DNA from: JBBIND01 sp037444075
GTDB taxonomy: Bacteria > Acidobacteriota > Terriglobia > Bryobacterales > Bryobacteraceae
Direction of reading: 5' to 3'
Length of the DNA stretch: 64,000 nt
Assembly (NCBI GenBank): GCA_037444075.1
Contig: JBBIND010000012.1
Coordinates: 1 to 64,000 of the forward strand
Below, piece after piece: positions 1 to 7,173 of the stretch (positions within the stretch are counted from its first letter, which is position 1; every line of letters starts with the position of its first letter). The position numbers and the translations under genes were made by a program. A model generated the notes under the pieces. It saw only the letters and a program-made list of their open reading frames with translations, did no database searches and had not been told where the DNA came from.

Positions 1-81
1 GTTACCGTCCCCGGTTATCGTCCCCGGTTATCCGCGGAAACAGTGAAATTGGTTACCGTCCCCGGTTAGTGTCCCCGGTTA
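1..81. repeat. Short repeat cluster with GTCCCCGGTTA core
   Basis: The 11-base core GTCCCCGGTTA occurs four times, at 7-17, 20-30, 58-68 and 71-81. The copies form two pairs with 13-base spacing, and each pair is led by GTTACC, so 1-30 and 52-81 are near-identical 30-base units. The unit touches the window edge, so the cluster may continue upstream. It looks like a dispersed intergenic repeat rather than a promoter; that reading is inference. The remaining bases to 233 hold nothing else I recognise apart from the pepA ribosome-binding site (GGAGG at about 225). Confidence 0.7.
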
Positions 82-233
82 GTGATTGGGAGTGGCGAAT
101 GGGAAGCCGGATCGGATACACTCGGTCGTAGCGCTGGCGACGACATTGCCAAGGATGCCTGGCGGCAACTAAGTCACGCTGGCCGCGTTTCTTCTCAGAC
201 CCCGAATCGAAGATTAGAGCCAAACGGAGGACT

Positions 234-1694
234 ATGCAGGCGAGACTCGAATTGAAGTCCGTTCGTGACGTGGACGCGGATGCCGTCGTCGTTTTCGCTT
301 TCGAGGGGCAGCCACCCGCGTTGGCGCCGGCCGCCTTGACGGAGGAATTGTACTCCTCAGCCGAGTTTCAGGGCAAATCCTGCCAGACGGCCTTGCTTTA
401 CCGTCCCGAGGGTTGGCGGGCCAAGCGACTGTTGCTCATAGGATGCGGCAAGCCGGAGGAATTCGATGGGCACGCGCTGCGAGCAGCCGCCGGTCGGGCA
501 GCGCGCCTGCTGAAAGAGCGCCGCGTCAGTCACGTCGCCTTCGCCGCCGAACAACCCTGGCGCTCGGCGGAAACGGTTTCGGCGCTGGTCGAGGCCACGC
601 TGCTGGGAGCGTACGATCCGGACTTGTACAAAACTGACCCGGAGAAGAAAGGCACACCGCTGGGGAGTGTCACGGTGATCGCCGAGGGAGCCGGCGAGGA
701 GTTGCAGGCAGCGGTCGAGCGCGGCTCCATCCTGGCGGAGTGCCAGAACTTCGCGCGTGACCTGGTCAGCGAACCCGCCAACCGCCTGACGCCGGGCAAG
801 TTGGCGGAAAGGGCCCGCGCCATGGCCGAACAGGAAGGGTTGAGCTGTGAAATCATCGATGAGAGCCGCCTGAAGCAGTTGGGAATGGGGGCGCTGCTCG
901 GTGTGGCGCAAGGCAGCGAGGAGCCGCCGGCGCTCATCGTGCTGCGCTACAGCCCCGAAACGGAAAGTACGGATCATCTCGGCCTGGTGGGCAAAGGCAT
1001 CACCTTCGATACGGGCGGCATCTCGCTCAAGCCGTCAGAGCACATGGACGAGATGAAGTTTGACATGGCCGGCGGAGCGGCTGTGTTGGGCGCCATGCGC
1101 GCCATCGCCCGGTTGAAGCCGAGCATCGCTGTAACAGCCTTCGTCCCGGCGGTGGAGAACATGCCCGGCGGGAAGGCTCAGAGACCCGGAGACATCGTGA
1201 CCACACTGTCCGGCAAGACCGTCGAGGTGATGAACACGGACGCCGAGGGCCGGCTGATCATGGCGGACACATTCACCTATGCGCAGAAACTCGGCTGCAC
1301 GCACCTGGTGGATGCGGCAACGCTCACGGGCGCCATCGTGGTGGCGCTGGGGCACGTCTACACGGGAGCGTTCACCAACGATCAGGAGATGCTGAACAGG
1401 CTTCTCGAAGCCGGCAAGGCGGAAGGCGAGAAGATCTGGCACATGCCGCTCGACGAGGACTACGCGGAACAACTGAAGAGCCCTTACGCCGACCTGCCGA
1501 ATATCGGCAAACGCTGGGGCGGCGCGATCACCGCGGCGTATTTCCTCAAGCAATTCGCTGACCCGGTGCCGTGGGTCCATTTGGACATAGCCGGCACAGC
1601 CTGGACGGAGGAAGCCAAACCCCACATGGCGAAAGGCCCCACGGGTGTGGGCGTGCGTACGCTGGCAAGGCTGGCGGCCGATTGGCAGAGCTAG
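234..1694 (+). CDS. pepA: Leucyl aminopeptidase (M17 family)
   Basis: Cytosolic metallopeptidase that removes N-terminal residues, using two divalent metals and forming a hexamer in this family. The 486-residue length is close to the usual 480-505. The N-terminal macrodomain-like part covers about 1-165 and the catalytic domain about 170-486. Expected metal ligands are visible: K254 and D259 in VGKGITFDTGG, D277 in MKFDMAGG, and D336 and E338 in the signature NTDAEGRL. Catalytic K266 and R340 are also present. The ATG at 234 has a good GGAGG seven bases upstream. The gene ends in a CTAG shared with the convergent dehydrogenase gene. It seems to be monocistronic. Confidence 0.95.
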   Translation: MQARLELKSVRDVDADAVVVFAFEGQPPALAPAALTEELYSSAEFQGKSCQTALLYRPEGWRAKRLLLIGCGKPEEFDGHALRAAAGRAARLLKERRVSHVAFAAEQPWRSAETVSALVEATLLGAYDPDLYKTDPEKKGTPLGSVTVIAEGAGEELQAAVERGSILAECQNFARDLVSEPANRLTPGKLAERARAMAEQEGLSCEIIDESRLKQLGMGALLGVAQGSEEPPALIVLRYSPETESTDHLGLVGKGITFDTGGISLKPSEHMDEMKFDMAGGAAVLGAMRAIARLKPSIAVTAFVPAVENMPGGKAQRPGDIVTTLSGKTVEVMNTDAEGRLIMADTFTYAQKLGCTHLVDAATLTGAIVVALGHVYTGAFTNDQEMLNRLLEAGKAEGEKIWHMPLDEDYAEQLKSPYADLPNIGKRWGGAITAAYFLKQFADPVPWVHLDIAGTAWTEEAKPHMAKGPTGVGVRTLARLAADWQS

Positions 1695-2650
1695 CGGCCT
1701 GAGCCGCGGCCGAAGGAGCCTTTCAGAAATTCGAGCACAAAGCTGTCGCGGCGTCTTCGAACCGCTTCGGCATCCTTCACGGACCAATCGTAGAAACCTG
1801 AGCCGGACTTGACGCCGAGTTTGCCTGCGGCCACGAGAGCGCGCATGAGCGGCGGCGCCTGTTTCTCGCTGTTGAGGTCGCGCGCAACATAATCGACCAC
1901 GCTGAGGCCGAGGTCGAGTCCCACCATGTCCTGGTGTTCCAGAATGCCGTAGACGGGAAGGCGCAGTCCGAAGCCGGTCTTGGCGGCGAGATCCACATCC
2001 TCGGCGTCGGCAATCCCCTCTGCGACGATATGGACCGCTTCGCGCACCAGCGCCATCTGAAGTCTGTTGCCTAACTGGCCGGGCGTGTCCTTCTTCACGA
2101 GAACAGGCACCTTGCCGCAGGCTTCGAGCAGCCTGCGGACGGCCTCCACGACGCTCGCGGAAGTCTTTTCGCCGCGCACGATCTCCACGAGCGGCATCAG
2201 GTAGGGCGGATTCCAGAAGTGCGTCGTGAGGACACGCTCCGGGCGTGAGCAGCTCGATGCCACGGCCGTGATGCTGAGTCCGGAGGTGTTGCTGGCCAGC
2301 ACGGCTTCGGCAGGGGCGGCTGCGTCAAGGCGCTCAAACAGGCGCTGCTTGAATTCCATGCTCTCGGGCGCGGACTCGATGACGATGTCGGCTTGAGCCA
2401 CACTTGCGTCGAGGTCGGTTGAAGCCGACAGCAGCCCGCGGGAGCGCGTGGCCGCTTCCGGTAAGATCAGCCCGTGCTTCTCGAGGACGTCCACTTGAGA
2501 AAGCGCCTTGGTTAGACCGGCGTCCGCGGAGTCTTGCTTGCGGCTCAGTATCACGGTGCGGACGTTGCCCAACGTGAGGGTGAGGGCAATACCGGGTCCC
2601 ATCATGCCGGTGCCGATGACGGCGCCGGTTTTGAAGCGCGGTTCAGACAT
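1691..2650 (-). CDS. 3-hydroxyacyl-CoA dehydrogenase family protein
   Basis: NAD-dependent oxidation of an L-3-hydroxyacyl-CoA, or of a related 3-hydroxy acid, is the expected reaction. The 319 residues match the stand-alone short form (3-hydroxybutyryl-CoA dehydrogenase type), without a fused hydratase domain. The N-terminal Rossmann fold has GTGMMGPGIA at about 13-22. ASNTSG at about 120 and HFWNPP at about 142 fit the family's catalytic Ser/His region, although most 3-hydroxybutyryl-CoA dehydrogenases have HFFNP here. The C-terminal helical domain ends with SGSGFYDWS. The HFWNPP variant leaves room for a different hydroxyacid substrate. No clear Shine-Dalgarno sequence precedes the ATG. 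The MFS transporter gene lies 39 bp upstream on the same strand. Confidence 0.85.
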   Translation of the reverse strand: MSEPRFKTGAVIGTGMMGPGIALTLTLGNVRTVILSRKQDSADAGLTKALSQVDVLEKHGLILPEAATRSRGLLSASTDLDASVAQADIVIESAPESMEFKQRLFERLDAAAPAEAVLASNTSGLSITAVASSCSRPERVLTTHFWNPPYLMPLVEIVRGEKTSASVVEAVRRLLEACGKVPVLVKKDTPGQLGNRLQMALVREAVHIVAEGIADAEDVDLAAKTGFGLRLPVYGILEHQDMVGLDLGLSVVDYVARDLNSEKQAPPLMRALVAAGKLGVKSGSGFYDWSVKDAEAVRRRRDSFVLEFLKGSFGRGSGR

Positions 2651-2689
2651 ATACGCACATCATAGCCCGACCCGCCGAATGGACCTGTT

Positions 2690-3973
2690 TCAGCTCTGTT
2701 GCAGATCCACGGGCCTGTTGATGAGGAAGATGTAGGCTAAGGCGCCGCCCACGCTGATGGCGCCCGCGATGGTCAGCGCGAGTGCGAACGACCCCGTGGC
2801 ATGAGCGATGAATCCCGTCAAAGCGGGAGCGATGATGCCGCCCACGTTGCCGCCGAAATTCTGGAGCCCGGAAACGGTGCCGACGATGCGCTTGGAACAC
2901 ACGGCTTGGGTCAACGTCCAGGAGTTGGGCGAAACCAGACCCAGCCCGCACAGTGAGACCGTCAGCAACTGCACGGCGAGCATGTTGTCCTCCACCATGC
3001 CGGCGGGGACGATCAGGCAGCCCACCACCAGGCCGCAGACGATGAACGACTTGCGCACGATGACCTCGCGATAGCCGCGGCGCACCAGCCAGTCGCTGAG
3101 CACGCCGGCTGCTAAGATGACACCGGACATGATGAGGAACGGAACCGAGCTGAAGACTCCCATCTGCTGGGTGGTGAACTTGCGTTCCAGCACCAGGTAG
3201 CCGGGCAGCCAGGTTACGTAAAGGAACCAGACGTAGTCGAAGGCGAAAAAGCCCAGGAAGATGCCCAGGACACTGCGGTGCTTGAGCAGCGCCAGTCCCT
3301 CAAGGAATCCAGGCGCCCGCTTGGCCGGAGCCGGCGAGGCAGTTTGAGTGGAGGCCGGCGCGGTTTCATGGCGGCCCATGAAACGCCACCAGGGGAGAAT
3401 CCAGATGAGAGGGACCAGACCGGTCAGCAGGAAGAATGTCTTGAGCCCGTAAGCAGCCAGCAGGGGAGCGCCGGCGGCGGCGATGAGCGCCTGACCTAGC
3501 CGGACGCCGGTGAGGTAGGTGCCCGTGACCGTGCCGCGTTCACGGTCGTGAAACCAGTTGGCGACAGCGCGAGCCGCGGCGGGAAAGGCGACTGACTGTC
3601 CGACGCCCTGGGCCATCCGCAGAAAGATCAGTGAAACGAGACCGCCGGCTTGGCCGAGCAACGCTGAAGCAACTGACCAAATAGCGTAGCCTCCGGCGAA
3701 CACCCCACGCACGCCGAAGCGGTCCACTGCCCATCCGGAAGGCACCTGCATGAAGGCGTAGGTCCACCAGAAGGCTGACAGGAGGATGCCCATGATGGCG
3801 GGCGACAACCCCTGTTCCTTGATCATGATCGGGGCGCCCACCGAGAGCGCGCCCCGGTGGGCGTAACAGAAGAGCATTCCGGTGAAAAGCAGGAAGGCCA
3901 GCCACCATCGCCGCGGGCTATCCCGCAGGGAGGGGCGTGTGGCGGAAGACTGGGCTGGGGTGGCGGAATTCAT
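2690..3973 (-). CDS. MFS transporter (anion:cation symporter type)
   Basis: Inner-membrane secondary transporter of 427 residues with about twelve hydrophobic helices. The sequence resembles the ACS family that moves hexuronates, phthalate and related organic anions: SWFWxxW-like text (LLSAFWWTYAFMQVPSGW) after helix 2, a DRFGVRGVF loop between helices 2 and 3, and a basic linker near 200-225 between the halves. The substrate cannot be read from sequence. The gene is upstream of the hydroxyacyl-CoA dehydrogenase gene on the same strand with a 39-bp gap, so the two may be co-transcribed and may handle a common carboxylate; that link is inference. Confidence 0.85.
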   Translation of the reverse strand: MNSATPAQSSATRPSLRDSPRRWWLAFLLFTGMLFCYAHRGALSVGAPIMIKEQGLSPAIMGILLSAFWWTYAFMQVPSGWAVDRFGVRGVFAGGYAIWSVASALLGQAGGLVSLIFLRMAQGVGQSVAFPAAARAVANWFHDRERGTVTGTYLTGVRLGQALIAAAGAPLLAAYGLKTFFLLTGLVPLIWILPWWRFMGRHETAPASTQTASPAPAKRAPGFLEGLALLKHRSVLGIFLGFFAFDYVWFLYVTWLPGYLVLERKFTTQQMGVFSSVPFLIMSGVILAAGVLSDWLVRRGYREVIVRKSFIVCGLVVGCLIVPAGMVEDNMLAVQLLTVSLCGLGLVSPNSWTLTQAVCSKRIVGTVSGLQNFGGNVGGIIAPALTGFIAHATGSFALALTIAGAISVGGALAYIFLINRPVDLQQS

Positions 3974-4121
3974 GGCATTTCCAGGTCAGATCAAAATATC
4001 ATATCCCCGAGGGCTGCAAGAGAAGAACAGAATTGGCCCCTAATGTTTTGCTTGCCGCCCAGGGCCAGAGACTGCAAGAATAGAGAGTTGGCGATCTCAG
4101 GGCGGAATTGAAGAGGGGCAC

Positions 4122-5375
4122 ATGCAGCTACGGATCCTGGCGTTCGTTCTGGCGGGAGGCAAGGGGACCCGCCTGTATCCGCTGACCAAGGAGCGCGCCA
4201 AACCCGCTGTACCGTTCGGAGGGCGGTATCGCATCGTCGATTTCGTTCTCAGTAACCTGGTCAATTCAGGCATTTACTCGATTTACGTCCTGATCCAATT
4301 CAAAAGCCAATCCCTTTTGCAGCACCTGAGGGACGGCTGGGAGTTTAGCGGGGTACTCAAGCAGCAATTCATCATCCCGGTGCCCGCGCAGATGAGGTTG
4401 CCGGGAGAGGATTGGTACCGCGGCACTGCCGATGCCATTTACCAGAACATCAACCTGATCGAACAGGCTGATCCGCACATGGTGGCGATTTTCGGCGCGG
4501 ACCACATCTACCGGATGAACATCCGCGAGATGGTCGAGTTCCACCAGCGCAAGAGGGCGGATGTTTCGGTGGCGGCCATCCCGGTGTCCAAGTCTCAGGC
4601 GAGGGAATTCGGCGTTCTCGAAACAGGCATCGACGGATCGATTCTGGGCTTCCATGAGAAGAGTTCCGATGCGCCTACCATGCCCGGCGACGACAGCCGC
4701 GTCTATGCATCCATGGGGAACTACATTTTCTCGACGCATCCCCTGCTCGAGGCGCTGCACGCGGACGCCGCCGACGAGGATAGTTCCCATGATTTCGGGC
4801 GCGATATCCTGCCGAAGATGGTTTCCCGGCGAGGTATGTACGCCTACGACTACCAGACCAATCGGATACCCGGCGACCCGCCCGGCATGGCGGCTTACTG
4901 GCGCGATGTGGGAACAATCGATGCTTACTATGAGGCGTCCATGGACCTGCGTTCAATTTCGCCCGAGTTGAACCTGTACAACCGTCAATGGCCCTTGCGG
5001 ACGGCGGGTTACATGGACCCTCCGGCGAAGTCTGCCTTCGACGACGAGGGACGCCGGGGACTGGCCATCGACTCGATTGTCTCCGGGGGGTCTATTCTCG
5101 CGGGAGGCCTGGTGCGGAACTGCATTGTGGGCAGAAACGTCCGCGTGCACACCGGCGCCGAAGTGGAAGACTCGGTGATTTTCGACAATTGTGATATCGG
5201 GCGGCACGCGCGCGTCCGGAAAGCCATCCTCGACAAAAACGTTCACGTGCCTGAGCGTGCATCTATCGGCTACGATCTGGCCAAGGACCGGGAAAACCAC
5301 CATGTGACCGAGAGCGGCATTGTGGTGGTGGAGGGGCGCCGGTCGCTGGTGGAGATTTCCACCATCGGCATCTAA
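4122..5375 (+). CDS. glgC: Glucose-1-phosphate adenylyltransferase
   Basis: Makes ADP-glucose from ATP and glucose 1-phosphate, the committed step of bacterial glycogen synthesis. The 417 residues have the usual two-domain build. The nucleotidyltransferase domain carries VLAGGKGTRLYPLT at about 9-22, AKPAVPFGG at 27-35, WYRGTADAIYQN near 100 and FGADHIYRM near 124. The C-terminal half is a left-handed beta-helix with hexapeptide repeats (GGSILAGGLVRNCIVGRNVR). The start ATG has GAGGGG about seven bases upstream. No other glycogen gene is adjacent. The stop codon interlocks with that of the convergent symporter gene through CTAA. Confidence 0.95.
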   Translation: MQLRILAFVLAGGKGTRLYPLTKERAKPAVPFGGRYRIVDFVLSNLVNSGIYSIYVLIQFKSQSLLQHLRDGWEFSGVLKQQFIIPVPAQMRLPGEDWYRGTADAIYQNINLIEQADPHMVAIFGADHIYRMNIREMVEFHQRKRADVSVAAIPVSKSQAREFGVLETGIDGSILGFHEKSSDAPTMPGDDSRVYASMGNYIFSTHPLLEALHADAADEDSSHDFGRDILPKMVSRRGMYAYDYQTNRIPGDPPGMAAYWRDVGTIDAYYEASMDLRSISPELNLYNRQWPLRTAGYMDPPAKSAFDDEGRRGLAIDSIVSGGSILAGGLVRNCIVGRNVRVHTGAEVEDSVIFDNCDIGRHARVRKAILDKNVHVPERASIGYDLAKDRENHHVTESGIVVVEGRRSLVEISTIGI

Positions 5376-7057
5376 CGCGCGTCCTTCGGCCGCGACAGGG
5401 CCAGAGCCACTCCCACGACCGCCGCACAGCCGATCACGTTGTACCAGAGGAAACCGATATTGGTGCCGAACCGCACGGCGAAGATCGCGGCTTCGCCCGC
5501 CAACACGCCGACGAAAGCGGCGGTGCCGCCCACTCGCCGGAAGAAGAAGGCCAGCACGAACACCCCCAGCAGCCCACCGTAGAACAGCGACCCGAGCATG
5601 TTGACCGCCTCAATGAGCGAGCCGAGATGGCGGGCGTAGTTCGCAGTGAGCACCGCATAAAGACCCCAGAAGACCGTGGATACCCGCGAGACATTGAGAT
5701 AGTGACGGTCGGACGCATCGCGGCGCAGGTATCTACGGTAGATGTCAATGACTGTCACCGTAGCCAGCGAGTTGATCTCCGCCGAGATGGTGCTCATGGC
5801 GGCGGCGAAGACGGCCGCCAGGATGAGGCCAATCAAGCCCGCGGGCAGGTAGCGGGTTACAAAGCTGAGGAAGATGAAGTTCGTGTCGTTGAAGCCGGCG
5901 CTTCCACCGGTTTGTTCCACCGCGCGCGCGGCGTCCCGGCGCACCGCCTCGAATTCCCGGTGCGCCTCGCGGTAGCGTTCCTTGTCGAGCGTGATGCGGG
6001 CTCCGTCGCCGTGGTGCCGGGCTTCGATGAGTTCCCGCGCGGCCAGGCGGCGCCTTTCAAAGGCGTCGTCGTAACGCGCCGCCAACGGTTCATAAGTGGT
6101 CGCGTGGGCAGGTTGCTCGAGACGGTTCAATTCCGTAGGGTGGAACAGCAGCGGAGGCTTCTCAAAGGTGTAGAAGACGAACACGATGGCCCCGATGAAG
6201 AGGATGGAGAACTGCATCGGGACCTTGGCCACGGCATTGAACAGGAGGCTCAGCCGGCTTTGAGCGATGGACTTGCCGGTGAGATAGCGCTGCACCTGCG
6301 ACTGGTCGCAGCCGAAGTAGGCCAGAGCGAGGAACATCCCGCCGAGCAGTCCGCTCCACAGGTTGTAGCGGTCCTGCCAGTCGAAGCTCAGCACTACCGG
6401 ATTGACCTTGCCCGCCGCGCTCGCCAGCGCCACGGCGTCCCGCAGGCTGACATCGGAAGGCAGCAGCAGCAGCGCCGTGACCAGAGCTACTGCCAGGCCG
6501 AGCATCATCACCAGCATCTGCTGCACGTCTGTCCAGGTGACGGCCTTGATGCCTCCAATAGCTGTGTAGAGCACTACCAGCGAGCCCATGATGACGATCG
6601 TCCAGCGGTCCGGCCAGCCCAACAGCACGGTGAGCACGATGGCCGGCGCATATAAGGCCAAACCGACGGCGAGCCCCCTTTGAATCAGGAAGATGGCGCT
6701 CACCAGCGCACGTGTCTTGGCATCGAAGCGCTGCTCCAGATACTCGTACGCCGTATAGACGTTCGCCCGGTGAAAAATCGGAACGGCGGTCATCGAAAGG
6801 ACGATCATGGCGAGCGGCAGCCCGAAATAGAACTGGACAAAGCGCATGCCGTCTACGTAAGACTGGCCGGTGGTGGAGATGAAGGTAATTGCGCTCGCCT
6901 GGGTCGCCATGATGGACAAAGCCATGGCGTACCATGGCATTGTCTTGCCAGCCAGCAGGTACTTGTTGACGCTGTCACTTCCCCGGGAACGCCACAAGCC
7001 ATAGGCGACAACGCCCACCAGGCTGGCGGCCAGGACCGCCCAATCGAGAGGCCTCAT
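5372..7057 (-). CDS. Sodium:solute symporter (SSF family)
   Basis: Inner-membrane sodium-coupled symporter of 561 residues with about thirteen to fourteen membrane helices. Family features include KYLLAGKTMPWYAMALSIMA near 31-50 and GGIKAVTWTDVQQM near 167-180, the usual SSF signature region. An unusually long hydrophilic loop at about 305-390 carries charged, helix-prone sequence (LAARELIEARHHGDGARI). The start ATG overlaps the stop of the 39-residue membrane peptide gene as ATGA, so the symporter is translationally coupled to it and to the PIG-L gene before that. This context suggests import of an organic product released by the secreted PIG-L protein; the substrate is unknown. Confidence 0.9.
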   Translation of the reverse strand: MRPLDWAVLAASLVGVVAYGLWRSRGSDSVNKYLLAGKTMPWYAMALSIMATQASAITFISTTGQSYVDGMRFVQFYFGLPLAMIVLSMTAVPIFHRANVYTAYEYLEQRFDAKTRALVSAIFLIQRGLAVGLALYAPAIVLTVLLGWPDRWTIVIMGSLVVLYTAIGGIKAVTWTDVQQMLVMMLGLAVALVTALLLLPSDVSLRDAVALASAAGKVNPVVLSFDWQDRYNLWSGLLGGMFLALAYFGCDQSQVQRYLTGKSIAQSRLSLLFNAVAKVPMQFSILFIGAIVFVFYTFEKPPLLFHPTELNRLEQPAHATTYEPLAARYDDAFERRRLAARELIEARHHGDGARITLDKERYREAHREFEAVRRDAARAVEQTGGSAGFNDTNFIFLSFVTRYLPAGLIGLILAAVFAAAMSTISAEINSLATVTVIDIYRRYLRRDASDRHYLNVSRVSTVFWGLYAVLTANYARHLGSLIEAVNMLGSLFYGGLLGVFVLAFFFRRVGGTAAFVGVLAGEAAIFAVRFGTNIGFLWYNVIGCAAVVGVALALSRPKDAR

Positions 7058-7173
7058 GAGGCGAGCATCCTCTGGAAGATGTAGAAGGCGCCTATCACCA
7101 GCGCCAGGTAGATGAGTACGGCGTAGTAGACGCGGCGCCAGGAGCCGAGGAAGGGAGGCGGCTCATCGATCAC
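7054..7173 (-). CDS. 39-residue single-helix membrane peptide
   Basis: A small gene with a GTG start at 7171-7173. The start overlaps the stop of the PIG-L gene as GTGA, and its own stop overlaps the start of the symporter gene as ATGA. The product begins with a short polar segment (IDEPPPFLGSWRR), followed by one strongly hydrophobic helix (YYAVLIYLALVIGAFYIF) and a short tail. Overlap at both ends argues strongly for real translation. A small membrane partner fixed next to a sodium:solute symporter recalls the short subunits of some SSF transporters, so a stabilising or regulatory subunit is my inference. I do not recognise a named family. Confidence 0.7.
   Translation of the reverse strand: MIDEPPPFLGSWRRVYYAVLIYLALVIGAFYIFQRMLAS

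Noticed and set aside
5627..6655. Long plus-strand open frame over the symporter gene, and similar long frames over the TonB receptor and glgC genes
   Set aside because: These are antisense shadows of clear genes caused by high GC; they show low-complexity Arg/Gly/His-rich translations and no domain.
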